Shown here: in pieces, positions 29,461 to 43,000 of the stretch | Layout: the number at the start of each line of letters is the position of its first letter | How positions within the stretch are numbered: position 1 is the first letter of the stretch | NCBI RefSeq assembly: GCF_037392515.1 | Contig: NC_090290.1 | Location: forward strand, 57,734,753-57,798,752 | Origin: Haliotis asinina | Taxonomy: Eukaryota; Mollusca; Gastropoda; Lepetellida; Haliotidae | Length of the DNA: 64,000 bases | Direction: 5' to 3' | Translations under genes and position numbers: made by a program | The notes under the pieces: generated by a model | What the model was told of the DNA's origin: nothing | Database searches by the model: none | What the model saw: only the letters and a program-made list of their open reading frames with translations

Positions 29461-31439
29461 ATGTTATAAGTGAACTTTACTTGATTTAAGAAAGATGAAT
29501 GAAAGCTATGAGCATATTCCATAATTATACATGGACAACTCTTCACCCACTGAAGATAGCAATAGGACACTAAAAGTGGCTGGCTTAGTAAGCTACGGTA
29601 TGACTGGATATCTGTAGTCACATGGTTGAATAAGAACCAATGAAAGAGAGGGTTACTTAAAGGTGGGCAGGCAACTTTCAAGATGGGCAGGCAACATTTA
29701 TGGGCCACCAGCCCGGCTGTCAAGTTGGGTTGAATAATTATTTCATTCACTGGCTAGTAGTGGTGTATCGATGTGGTGATGGTGGCCTTGCTGTAGCTGA
29801 AGGTTCTTGCTAGCCGACGCAGTGAAGCCGCCATACTGAACACACTGATCACATTGTCTTGTCGCACTTGCAGAGGTCTTAGCAGTGGTGACTGAATGCT
29901 TGCTCTCTCCAACATCGATATTTATGCCACTATTTATGAAACAAACTGACTTTTTTGAATTTTATTGGTCTGTGACCGAAAAGACTCCAAAACTGTTGCA
30001 TACTTGTGAGCACAGACAACATTCTGTATCTTAAAGTGATTTAGCAAAAAAAAGGTCTGTATTGGGACATGTATCGCACCCATGTTATTGGGGTACGCAA
30101 TGGATTGCAACCTCACTGGTTTGTTAGATTTCTTATTCTTTCCATTGCTTCTGTATTTGACTTTGGTCACCATGAGCATCTGCAGTTGTTGAGAAATAGT
30201 CTTGTTTGACATTCAGTGTGATGGCCATTGTTAGCATTTGTAAGTGTAGTGACTTCAGTTTTGATGACAGTGTTTTTGATAGCTGACAGCATAAATGTTA
30301 CAGGGGCAAATTTTGTGAAAACTCAACATGATTTTGTGGAACCTACATGGTTGAACATATTACTCAGTAAACTTAACATCCTGGCTAGAGATTAAGAAAC
30401 ACTGCTGCTTTAGTTTGTGGTTAGGTAGCTTACTGGTTAATTGGTTTTAAGGGGATACAAAAGGCTTTGGATTGATTCATGTCGGGAGCAACACGACTCC
30501 CGTTTCTGGTGCTCTCTGCTCCGCTGGACATTGGTCAAGTTGGGTAAAGGGTTAAAACTTTTTTTGTTGAAAATTTTGGCAGTAAAACAAGGGGTTTTTT
30601 AAAAGAGAAAAAAAACAATTTGCTTTGGCATTAAGTCCTTAAGAATATACATATATCATATATCACAGAAATAGTTTTTGACTTGTCTCTCCAGAGAGAT
30701 AAGAGCATATCGTGAAGCAGTGACCCCATAAGAGTATTATCTTTCCCTTGAAAATACAAGCTCCCTTCTGATATTTAATTATTGTGCCTTATTATGAAAA
30801 CATGAACTTTTGGATGACCATTCTTTGGTCTGTTTAATGTTAAACAATATTAGGTTGCTGTTTTTTCTGGTTTCAAGTCACTGCTCATCATCAGTAACTT
30901 AGTAGCTAACATCGAGTTAACTACAAGATGTCTTGTCCAAGACATTAACAATGACACCGACTCCCATAGGGTTGTAAAACAGATTCACATAAGTATTAAT
31001 CAAGCATCAACCACATTCCTTTTTAATGTAAAAAAACTCTACATGTTGTATATGCTTTGAAAACTAAATTCCAATTAATTGATGGTAACAAACATATTTT
31101 ACTCTTTCAGAAACAGTAAAAATTGAAATTTTCAAATAGTTTACTTTCAGTCTGAGAGTAATAAACTCAGCAAAAATAAAAAAAAATTTCAAATAGTGTT
31201 TTGAAACTTTTCTTGAAAGAGTTTTTGTTGTGATTATGGTTAATTGCATTGTCAAGGGCATTATGTCACACATTCATTCTACTGGTTGGGCCTACTTAGC
31301 AAGGGGAAGAGCATTGGATGCTAAAATTATGTTTCCACGTGCAACAAGTCACATGACCTATTGATACATGTGCAGTTGATCTCACGGTAGCAGAGTAGAT
31401 TGTCATCTCAGAAAAAACATGGTTTTATGGTTAATTATT
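29461..31439. other. Non-coding, AT-rich region
   Basis: No gene or clear element found. A few short open frames lack any recognisable domain or codon signal. Confidence 0.5.
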
Positions 31440-32480
31440 CTTTAATTTGCAATGCCACGACTGTCTCCAGACACATGTCCTTCAATCTGGCACCACAGCT
31501 GACCACAGCCTGGTTGACCGTCCTGGTTGACCACATGTGATGTCACACGCAGAAGACTGACAGATTGTCTAATGTCATTTGCGTAATCCATTTGTCACTG
31601 CCACATCCACTGGGAATGTATTGTTTGGAGGTCGAGTGACTGTCCAAACCACTCGAAATTGCCTGCACTTTGCTCTTCTTCATGCAGGGCTACCATATAG
31701 TGGATCAGTTCAAACCTGTCTCCATTGACGCCAACGTGGGCACGACGGCACCTGAGATGGACCCAGCAAGATTGGAATAGGGTTGTGTTTAGTGATGAAT
31801 CAAGGTTCACATAAACCTTTGCTGATGGAAGGGTTAGAGTTTGGAGAAGACAAGGAGAACGCAATGCCCAGTGTTGCATACAGGAAGTGGATCGATTTGG
31901 GGGCGGTAGGGTTATGGTTTGGGGTGCTATCAACGATCATGCTCGATCCTGACTCATTGTCATCCAGGGAAAACTTAATGTGGCAGCATACAGGGATCAG
32001 GTGCTTGTTCCAAAGCTTTTGCCATTCATGTCCCAGGTCTGACTTTCCATCAGGATAACGCCAGACCTCATACGGCCAATTTAACAACAAATTTTCTCAG
32101 GAATACTGGCATCAGTACTATAGAGTGGCCCTCAAGATCTCCCGACCTCAACCCCATAGCGCATGTGTGGGATGTGTTAGGCAGGTGGCTCCATCAAGTA
32201 AGAAACCTTCTACAGAACTTGCAGGAGCTCGGTGCCATGTTGGTACAAATATGGCGGCGCATTTCCCAAGCTGTGTTCAGACGCATCATCCAATCCATGA
32301 GGAGACGTATCGCAGTTGTGAACGTCCATGGAGAACACACCCGATACTGACATGATTTCATTAAGTTGTGACTCACAGTTTTTGATCATGGACATTGTAG
32401 TCGCATTTCTGGTGGAACCGATTCCATGACAAACATGATCTGTATGCTATAGCATCTTTAATGACAAGAGAATTGAATAC
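31440..32480 (+). pseudogene. Tc1-like transposase relic (second Tc1 lineage)
   Basis: On + , broken frames preserve Tc1 landmarks: VFSDESRF-like FSDESRFT (about 31,788), a GGGRVMVWGAI-like block (about 31,905), a DNARPHTAN-like block (about 32,058), EWPSRSPDLNPIAHVWDVLG (about 32,125-32,182) with the acidic third catalytic residue altered (DLNPIAH for PIEH), and MRRRIAVVNVHGEHTRY at the C-terminus (about 32,300). Many stops and shifts show it is old. It is only distantly similar to the copy at 23 kb. Ends were not found. Confidence 0.8.
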
Positions 32481-32904
32481 AATCGTTATTTCAAACCCAT
32501 TCTCCAAAATGTTCAAATTATTGACTTAACAGTCTTTGTTTTTGTTGGGTTTATACAACAGTGTAAGTATGAAGAATACAGGAAAGTGTGGTCCTTTGGC
32601 TCACCAGTATCATTGAACTTCTCCACACAAAATGTCAGCAAGTAACCTTGTTAATGTAAGCACCAGTGTTGTGACAGGACACCTTGAGGTCAAAATCTAG
32701 GTCTTCCCATGTCAAGAACACTCTAGTGCACATACTGCAGTTAGGAATTTATACCTCATACTGCTGTTGCATAGCAAGACTTTTGTTGTGCAGCTTCAGG
32801 CAATTATTGGTATATTTTTAGGGAAATTGTGTGAATGATGTGTGTCACAGGTTGGCTAGGACATGCTTACCATATTCACAAAAAAACACAAACAAAAAAC
32901 TGAA
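32481..32904. other. Non-coding spacer
   Basis: No gene or known repeat is seen between the Tc1 relic and the 52-bp satellite. Confidence 0.5.
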
Positions 32905-33725
32905 GATACGTATTAGAAATAGTCTTCCGTGACCCATGCTTGTTTTAACCAGTGAAGGTCCGTATTAGAATCAGTCTTCAGTCTTCAGTGACCCATGCTT
33001 ATCTCAACCAGTGAAGGTCCGTATTAGAATCAGTCTTCAGTGACCCATGCTTGTCTCAAACAGTGAAGGTCTGTATTAGAATCAGTCTTCAGTGACCCAT
33101 GCTTGTCTCAACCAGTGAAGGTCTGTATTAGAATCAGTCTTCAGTGACCCATGCTTGTGTCAGCCAGTGAAGATCCGTATTAGAATTAGTCTTAAGTGAC
33201 CCATACTTGTCTCAACCAGTGAAGGTCCGTATTAGAACTAGCCTTCAGTGACCCATGCTTATCTCAGCCAGTAAAGATCCGTATTAGAATTAGTTTTTAG
33301 TGACCAGTGCTTGTGTCAACCAGTGAAGATCCGTATTAGAATTAGTTTTCAGTGACCCATGCTTATCTCAGCCAGTGAAGATCCGTATTAGAATTAGTCT
33401 TAAGAGACCCATACTTGTCTCAACAAGTGAAGATCCGTATTAGAGCTAGCCTTCAGTGACCCATGCTTGTCTCAGCCAGTAAAGATCCGTATTAGAACTA
33501 GCCTTCAGTGACCCATGCTTGTCTCAGCCAGGAAAGATCCGTATTAGAATTAGTCTTCAGTGACCCATTCTTGTCTCAACCAGTGAAGGTCCGTATTAGA
33601 ACTAGCCTTCAGTGATCCATGCTTGTCTCAGCCAGTAAAGATCCCTATTAGAATTAGTTTTTAGTGACCCGTGCTTGTGTCAACCAGTGAAGATCTGTAT
33701 TAGAATTAGTTTTCAGTGACCCATG
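32905..33725 (+). repeat. 52-bp satellite, about 16 copies, derived from the SINE head
   Basis: Units read agtgaaggtccgtattagaa, then a tcagtcttcag segment, then tgacccatgcttgtctcaacc; successive gtattag motifs are 52 bp apart. The unit matches the first 50 bp of the actc-tailed SINE (gtgaaggtcccggggtagaa, cttcag, acccatgcttg). The last unit runs straight into the remaining body of such a SINE. Copies differ by a few bases, with variant types agcc/tagt interspersed. Confidence 0.92.
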
Positions 33726-33927
33726 CTTGTTGTAAGAGATGAGTAATGGGATTGGGTGGTCAGGCTGGCTGACCTGGTTGACACATGTCATCACATTGTG
33801 GTTGTGTTGATTGATGCTTGTGCTGTTGATAAATGGATTGTCTAGTCCAGACTGGATTATTTACAGACTGCCACCACATAGCTGGAATATTGCTGAGTGT
33901 GGCATAATACTAAGGTCACTCACCATT
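33726..33927 (+). mobile_element. SINE body continuing from the satellite
   Basis: Follows the last satellite unit without a gap: ttgtaagagatgagtaatgg, gctgacctggttgacac, ggattatttacagactgcc, atattgctgagtgtggc and ctcactcacc, all in SINE order. It is diverged from copies 1 and 2 and lies about 80 bp upstream of the zinc-finger exon. Confidence 0.85.
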
Positions 33928-33987
33928 TACAAACACTAGATGCCATCACTTATTTTCCATGGTCCATTTGATGTTATTTTGAGCTCA

Positions 33988-34009
33988 GATTCTGTATTTG
34001 TCTTCTCAG
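33988..34009 (+). promoter_or_regulatory. Splice acceptor at the start of the giant exon
   Basis: A pyrimidine-rich tract with tctgtatttgtcttctcag ends at AG 34008-34009, directly before ATGGATGCAG. Transcription therefore starts upstream; the ATG at 34010 is the first codon of the exon and probably the translation start, although an upstream coding exon cannot be excluded. Confidence 0.75.
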
Positions 34010-37000
34010 ATGGATGCAGCTGATGCTCAGGAAGGTCATCCTACAGACGATGAAGTAGATTGTGGTACACATTCAGCAGACAAGAAATTGCTTTCAGAAG
34101 ATGAGGTAGATGGTGGGGTCTTGCATTCAGTAGGAAAGAAAATACCTTCTGAAAAGGCCGTAGAAGGTCAGACCTTTGCAGGAACTGAAGCTACTGATAT
34201 GGATGAAAAATGTGCACAGGATGTAGTATTTGTTCCCAATGAGGAGAATGGTGTGCCAGTTCCAAAAACAAACGATCAGCCTGATGTGTCACAATCGACA
34301 GCTGAAATCATCACTGTTATTGATGCAAAAAAGATTACTTATTCTGAAGGAGAGGCAGATAATGAAAGGAACAAGTGTGCTTCAGATGTTGAAGAAACAA
34401 GATGTGGTAGTTCCAATGATGAAAAATCCAAGAACAAATCAAGTGACAGATCTACAAATAGTCCAGCTACTGATGATGTTCATAAGACAAGCACAGATGA
34501 CCCAAGTAGTGATCATCAGATAATTGTCAAATCAAAGAAAGCTGTTCTGGAGATAGCACCATGTGAAAAAACTGTAGGTGGTTCTTTGTCTTCCTCTGCA
34601 GAGCAGCCAAAGCATGATCAAAATCTGTTAAAGGAATCAAAACATTCTGTCTGTGGTCGTATTCTACAAGCAAGTACACACCATGAAGGATGTTATTCTT
34701 CGGGAGAATTAGTGATTGATAAGCTCGCAAATAAACAGCAGACAGATAATGTCCATGAGGGAAGTTTAGGTGAGACAAGTTTTGATCATGGGGCACTCAC
34801 CAGACAAAGCCAAAATGTTCTTGAGAATGCAACTGATATTCACCAGACAAGCGTAGATGAGAGCAGCTCTGGTCACGGGGCACTTACCAAAGAAAAACAA
34901 ATTGATCTAGATAAAGCAGCTTGTGAACCCAAAGGAGATAGTTCTTTATCTCTCCTTGCAGAGCAGCCAAGTTGTGATCAAAATCTGTTGGAGGAAACAC
35001 CTGTTTCAACCTGTGGAGATCATACTGATCAAGTACTGGAGCATACTGGATTAAGTTTACAAGCATGTACACACCATGAAGAAGGTGATTCTTCAGGAGA
35101 GCTGATCGTTAATAAAGTTAGATGTGAAACAAAAGATGAAGGTGAATTATCAAATGTATCAGTTGACACGAATAATCCACCAAAAGATATGGTCTGTCAG
35201 TCAAGTACAGGTGAGGCATTTTCAGATCACATGGTACAGAATCAATCTGTTCAGTGGGGATCAAGTAAAGAAGGTTCTTCTGTGTCTCCTGCAGTAGAGC
35301 ATCCAGCACATGGTCAAGATCTGGAGGAAACAGCTCTTTCTGGTGGTGAGGATCAGTCTTCTGCAAAGACAGCTACAGAATGTGGAGAGCTGGTCACTCA
35401 TAAGGATGAATGTGAAACTGAACATGAGAATGGTGTGTTCGGTGCTTGTCAAAAATTGAATGAAAATGAGTCACAGTGTCAAGATTCTAGTGACAGCATG
35501 TCTCAATCTACTCAGATAGAGGGAAAGGAATTGGCCATCGGTTTGAATAAAAGTCTTCTCACCCGTGAACAGGGTGATGCAAATGGTCATGAAAATTCCA
35601 GTGAATTAGCTGAAGCTGTGACCAGTAACACCCAAGAAAGCTTGATTGATGAAACGATTCAGGAAACTCTGAAAGTAGCAAGACCTGAACAGTGTGGGGA
35701 AATTGGTTGTGATGTCACAGTGGTTCCGAACCATGGAGATGACATAAGTGATAGTGGGGCAAGAGATGCCACTGCTCAACAAGACTGTGAAGCCCCTGAT
35801 GCTCCAGAAGGTAAAGCTGCTGATCCTCCAGAAGGCGATGTTGTTAATCCTCTACTGATCTGTCCTCAAGATGTTGAAGCCTCTGATCCTCCAGAAGGTG
35901 ATGCTTCTGATCCTTCAGAAAGTGATGCTGTTGGCCCTAACAGTGGTGGTGCTGCTCTTCCAGGAGGTGATGTCTTTGATCCTCCAGAAGGTGATATCTC
36001 TGATCCCCCAGGTGATGCTTTTGATCCTTTGAAAAGTGAATCTGCTGATCCTAAACAAGGAGATGTTGCTGATACCCCTGAAGGTAATGCCACTGATCCT
36101 CCAGAAGGTGATACCTCTGATCCTCCAGAAGGCGATGCATATGATCCCATAGAAGATGATGCTGATCCTAAAGAAGGTTATGGAACAGATGGCGTTATCT
36201 GCAGTCCCAATCGAAAAGATTTGCAACACACTTGTGAATCTCAACCTTTTGATGTGGATCACATACAGTCTAGTACTGAAGATACCAGTCAAGAAAAGAA
36301 AGTTGAGGAACAGCATGAAGAACACACTTGTTCCTCACAAAATGAGGTACATGATTCGAAACAGACATGTGAATCGCAACCTTTTGATGTGGATCACATA
36401 CAGTCCAGTGTCGAAGACCCAAGTCAAGACATCAGTACAGAACATTTGCTTAGAGGATGTCCAATTAGTGAAGGTGAGAAAATGACAGATAATGTCAGCA
36501 AAGACACAGTTATGGAGGGGAACCTGGATCAGGGTGCTGCTAAAGAAACATTTACTGAGAAAGATACAACAAATAGTTCTCATGGATTTGTGATGTTAAG
36601 CCCATTTACACTCTCTCGAGAAGAATTTGATGCTCAAGGCAATAGTATTGACTTGAATAAATCAAGTGAACAAGCTTCAGTTGTATCTGTCGAAAGAATC
36701 TGTGATGCTGTTCAGAATACTGTGGAAGGAAGAGTTGATACCAGTGTTGCAAAAGGAGAACATCCCAAATCTTCAAGCAGTGACATTGCAGAAAGACCTT
36801 GCAATAGTACTGCATATTTTGAAGCTGGAGACACTGAAAATGAGACAGCTGTTGGTGGAACTGAAGATGAAGAGGCAGGTGAAGAAGTTGACACTGGAGG
36901 AGATGAAAGAAAACCAGCAAAAGATTCTGAAGACAGACCTCCCCAGCAGGAATTGAAAATAAAAAGTCCTGAAAAGGGTCGAATTTCCATCGGATACTCT

Positions 37001-40000
37001 AAAAGAAAAGATAAATTCAAGTGCTTTCTTTGTGATGAAATAGGTTCTGGTAGTAGCTTTGAAGAGCACGTGATGCAACATCTTTTGTGGAAACCATACA
37101 AGTGCCTTTACTGTTCACAGTACTTTATTACTCGGTCAGATATTGGAAGCCATGTGTCAGAGTGTCATGATGGGAAGCAGCTTAGGTGTGGTTTGAGGGC
37201 AATCAAAAAAGCTAAAGATTGTATGTTGGAAGCGCAAAGGAAGGGAACATGTGTTTATTTTGCTGATAAATTGAATGGTATGTACTGGTCTTGTAAAAAG
37301 AAGAAAATGGAGGAAGAAGCAACGCTGGAGAATGAAAAGGCAGGAGACATGTCAACAACCAGTGACATGTCCCTGCAGAGGTCTGAGGAACCTGGTCAGG
37401 GTTCAAAGCAGGTGTCAGAGCCTAGTGATGATCTGCATCAGACAGTAGAAAGTAACCAGTCTGACATCAATCAGAGAATTAGTGAAAGTGCCCTGGAACA
37501 GAGAAATGTCATACAGCCTAGATCTGATGACTTTCATAAAATACACAACTCATCACACTCTGCAAATCAAGGAAAAGAAATAAGGAACAGTACACCTGAG
37601 GCTGTCCATGCACAGCAGTCAGTGGGACCAGGGGCTGATGGTACCATATCAGCTACAAGTCTAGGAACAGTATCAGCAACAGCTACATCTGCAAGTCTAG
37701 GAACAGTATCAGAAACAGCTACATCTGCAAGTCTAGGAACAGTATCAGCAACAGCTACATCTGCAAGTCTAGGAACAGTATCAGCAACAGCTACAGCTGC
37801 AAGTCTAGGAACAGTATCAGCAACAGCTACAGGTGCAAGCTCGATGCCAACAGTCTGTCCCGTAGCTACACCCACAATTACAGCCCAAGCCCAAGCTAAA
37901 ACTGAAGGAGAAGTTCCAGTGCAAGTTCAACCAAAAAGTGGACCAGTTTCTAATGTCTTTCCAAGTGATATGCCAGGAACAATCTCTCCACGGCATAGGA
38001 ATCTTCAGGTTGTACACACTACAGACATAACCATACCTCCTGTGCCAATGTTTCTGACTGCTGTTAGTGGGGCACCTGTTCTGCCAGACCCTTCAAATAC
38101 ACCATTATCCTCATTATTAACATCTCCACCAACAAACACTGTAGTTGGACAGCTAACACTGTCACCAACAAAGATGCCCCAGGCACATTGTATTTCATCA
38201 GAACCAAATCAGATTATTATTGGAAATCCAGCATCTGTGCCAGTGAATCAACAACCAAACATGCAGCCCATTCTCATACCAGTGTCTCTGAACACAAATG
38301 TAAACATGAATGTAAACCCAATAGGTGTGACGTCAGGTGCCGTTTGTCCCACAGTATCATCAAAAGGAGAAAACTCAAAAAGAGAAATCCATCCAGCTCA
38401 AAGTAAAGGAAGCCCAGATAAGAAACCCAAACCTAAGGATAAACAGCTGAAATTCCATGATACAACTAAAACTTTTATGAGTCCGAGTGCAAGTGCTAAT
38501 ATTGCAATATTACCAAGGCCTCCTGTACCTGTTCAAAATTCAGCTGTTCTCACGTCGTTTCTTGTGCCTTCACAGCAGACTTTATTGGGCACTCCTCAGG
38601 TTTTGAGTCCTACTGCAGCCCCTGGCTTTATTCAACAGAATGTATCATTTGTAAATCCCAACTGTCAACTGCTTGTCTTACAGAAAGCAGGATATGGAAA
38701 TCTTAAAGAGCTACCGTCACTAAATCAAAAAGCTCCTCCTGAGACCGAAACTTTCCACAGTCCGGATGATCCTAAGCCACCAGAAGTACAACAAACAGTT
38801 ACCACCAAGAATATCCGAGCAACTGAAGTTCAGAAACACACTCTTGCTACAGAAAGATTCCTGCAAAAGCCTCAGTCTTTGGAACCATCTAAGCGTGTAT
38901 GTGTAATGTTTACAATAGGTTTGGTCAATGGAACGTATGCCTGTGCCATGTGTCGGGGCAGATTTAAACATGAAGACAGTTTCAGAGCACATCTGTGGAG
39001 TCACATCCATGATGTTGATGTACCCTGCCCAGACTGTAGAATGTGTATTATGCCTGGATTGAAGACGCTAACATGTGCAAAAACAGAAGGCTATATAGAG
39101 AAACTTAAGAATTCCTTGGTAGGCAAATCATCATATCTGGAAATCAAGGGGTATAGAACTGTATCAAATCCTGCTGATGTTCACCATCCAAATGAGCCAA
39201 ATATGGCACAGAAGAACCAAGTGGATAAATCCAAAGTGAGTCCAGCTATAATCGACATTTCTTCAGAAGTTTTAAGGGACCCAGGACAAAAACCTATTAT
39301 ACTTAAAACAAGATTGAAACCATCAGCTCCCGCAGTCCATGGGAACAAAGTAATTGCTAAAACTGGTGTGGAGGAACACTCTGTTACTTTCACATCTGGG
39401 GATCCTTCGAATGCTGGTACAGCCAGTGGTACAGAGGTGCCTTCATTAAAGGTACTACACCCCAACAACAGTGATGATTTAGAAAAATCCAAAGCAACAC
39501 CAGGTCAGACCAGTGTGAAGGCTACCTCTAGAACTGTGTCCTTGATGGATGCTCATATTACAGAAGAACACCTGCCTTCAAGAACACGTAATCAGGATAT
39601 TGATCAAAGAAGTGAGGATGTTGCTAAACCAGTTTCTTCTGTTGAGGGAGGTCACACTTCTAGCGATGCCAAGGATTCACAAAGTTTGCCTAAGAGATCC
39701 GAGAGCGATCTGAACAGTAACACACCATCTCCTGTCAAAGCAGCAACAACATGGACATTTTATGTATGTGGAGCACAATGTGGATACTCTTCGTTATATC
39801 CCCAAGAATTTAAGAAACATGTTGGTGAGTGTAACCAGCCAGGTTCACTCTTGTGTTTCCATTGCCAGTATTCTAGTGATGGTCCTGAGAGCCTGCTACG
39901 TCATCTAGTGAAGCACTATGTTGGTCATGCTCCTGGCGTAGCTGTGCACACGTGTTTAGTCTCTGGCTGCAGATTCACAACCAATATATTACAGGGATAT

Positions 40001-43000
40001 TACCAACATTTGGCAACCAGTCACATGGATGTCAAGGAATATGAGTGTAACTACTGCAAAGATGTATTTTCTGATCTTGTGTCTTTCATGAAACATCTGC
40101 AAGAAAACATACTTCACATAGTGAGTTGCAGATATTGCAATGCCAAAGATTGTGTCAAGACTGTGCTGGTGCGTCACATCGTGGAATCACATCCCGGAAA
40201 AAGCAGAATGACAAACATGTTGAAACACCTAGTGTGTAAGGACAGGAAAGATAATCGTTTACATGCCCTGTCAGTATCTTCAGCAAAATCTGCATCTGCA
40301 CCACCAGCTGATGCTTCAACATCTGCCTCTGTTGATACTTCAGCAGTGTTGGAAGATGATCGTCCAGTGGATCAAAACATTGTCCTTGAGATTGACAGAG
40401 CCGGTTCACCTAAATCACTTGAAAATATCGATACGACCCACTCCTGTAATGATCCAGGTGATGAGAGCAGTTTGGGCTGTTCTCTAGATACTTCTCTAGA
40501 TCCTGTTTTGGGATGTCAGTTATGCACATATGTTGGTCTAAATATACATGACTTGAACACTCACATTGCTAAGCATGATGACAAAACTGACAAGATGGCA
40601 TCCTCCTTTCAGTGCTCAGAGTGCCCTGAGGGATTCAGCTCTCTGTCAAATTTTGAGATACATTTAAGAAAACACAGCAAGCTATTGACCTACAACCTCT
40701 ATGTATGTTCTGTCTGCAAATTTTTAATGGGCAGCAATGATGGAATGTTAAATCATATGGCAGATGTTCACAAACTGACTGGTAAGGCACAACTGCAGTT
40801 CAGTCGTACTCTGAAAGTGTCCAAGACAGATATATTGACCTGCTCATCATGCCCTTTCCAATGTTTAGGCCAAGATATTTTTGATAAGCACAGACAGAGG
40901 TGCCATCTGTCAGGCGCTAACAACACCTCAAATCAGATGTCAAGTGCTTCTACTAATGAAGATCCCTCTCCAGCAAGTATCAAAAGTGCTGGCGATGATC
41001 AAAAGCATGTTTGCAATACCAGCACAGAAAAAGTTCAGACTAAGCTTAAGATGACGATTCCCAACAACAGTGTCTTCATCAGTCCAGTCAGATGCATTTC
41101 ATGCAACTATACCACGGTGTACAAAACCAATATTCTACGGCATATCAATAAAGACCATCCTGAAATAGAGATTGAAGTTGAGGCTGGAAAAATAGGAAGT
41201 CCTGTGGAAAAAGTCATGACAGATGCAGGTCCAAAGGAGGAGGAGCAGAATGATACAAGACTCCAACTTGGGAGTCCGCTACTGGACACAGAACTTGAGT
41301 GGCTGTATGAGTGTCATGGATCATCCTATTGCTGTATGATGTGCTCAAAGACTTTATACAAGAAGAATTACCTCCATGGTCACATCTTGGACCATTTGGA
41401 CATTTCTTTGTGGAAGTGTAAGGAGTGTGATTTCAAGAGCTCTCGGAGGAGCGCTGTGAAGGATCACATGAATGAAGTCCACGACAAAAAGTGTCACACT
41501 GAAGAAATCATTCCAGTTGTTGATGAAGTAAGGCCAAAGATTTTCAAGGTTCTTGGGAAGCTAATCCAGGATGACCAATTGGTCACTGACGTCAAGCCAT
41601 CTCTGGGTACTAAGGAATTAGATGAGAAGCTCAAGAACAAGTATAAAGTTATAGGAAAGCAGAAGATCTGCAGATGCTGTGAAACAGAACACCAGTCACT
41701 TTACTCAATGCATAGCCACATCTTGAGGAGACATTTTGGCCTGCATTTATTCAAATGCTGTTACTGTGACTTTTCAGGACTTGAAAGATATTCTGTGGCC
41801 AAACACTGCAAAGAAAAGCATCCTGAAAAAGAATTAACAGTTAGATATCTTCACAACAATATAAAAGATCTCTTATCAAATAAAGGTAAAAAGAGATATG
41901 AAAGATCCCATCTGAGTGCTACAACATCATCAAGCTCTGATCATTCTCCATCCAACAATAGACCAACAGAGTTGAGAGTTGGGAGTGACATGCTGGATCA
42001 GAAATTACAGCCACTGTATGATGTCAGAATGGGAAAAACGAGGAAACTCATTTGCAAAAGCTGCCATGCTGATTACCCAAGTAAATACTCTCTTCATTGT
42101 CATCTCCTCAGGCATTTGAAGCTCAATCTTGTTGCCTGCCCACACTGTAATTTTGAACTTTTGGAACAGAGCAAAATGGGTGCTCACATCAAAGTAGTGC
42201 ATCCAGGCAGTCAAGTCTATTTCAAGTTCCTTGATGTGGACATTGAGTCTGCCGTGAAGGAATATCTGGACAAAAAGGAAAATCGGCATAAAACTGAACG
42301 CAAGAAATCTTCAAAAGCTGTAAAGCCTAAGCTCTCTGACATCCTTGGAAGGCGGAAGGCTACCAGTCCGATCAAGCCTGTAAGAAGTCCAGGGAAAATT
42401 TCAAAGAATGTGATCGCTGTAACTGCAGGAGGCTTGAAAAGGTTTAAGTGTCGACTGTGTGATTATATGGCCTTGACAAAGAACAGTGTTGGCACTCATG
42501 TTTTCAAAGTTCATAATAGCTCTGGAACGAAAACAACCTCAGTCACAACAAATTTTTCAAACTCGTTAGTTCCTGATTATTTCATATGCAAATTTTGTAA
42601 ATTCAAGACGCATCAGCTGGAGTTATTGAAATCTCATTATAAACATAAGCATCCGAAGGAGACCTTGGAATCAGCAGGAGCTCAAGAGAATAACATCGAA
42701 AGTGGAGATGAAGGTGGTGAGGATGATTATGATAATGATGATGATGATGATGATGATTTTACTCCTGATAGTTGCCAAAAATGGACTTTTCAACATCCTG
42801 AAAAGGAAAAGTGTCGAAGTGAGGATGGTAACCCAAATTCAGGAAGTGCTTGTTCTGAACCTGCAAAGGAGCATGACCAACATGAAAGAGAGTTGTCCCT
42901 AAGGATCTTTGAAGACGCAAGAGTTGTTCTTGAAAAAGTTGATTGTGGGGACAGAGTTGTTAGTGACATTTCAGAGAGAGTAAAGTTAAAAAAGCGGAAA

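Noticed and set aside
32905-33725. CRISPR-like array of regular 52-bp units
   Set aside because: The units are contiguous with no unique spacers, match a SINE head and lie in an animal genome.
33998-34009. Translation start at 33998
   Set aside because: That codon is TTG and lies in the polypyrimidine tract of a strong splice acceptor; the first ATG of the exon is at 34010.
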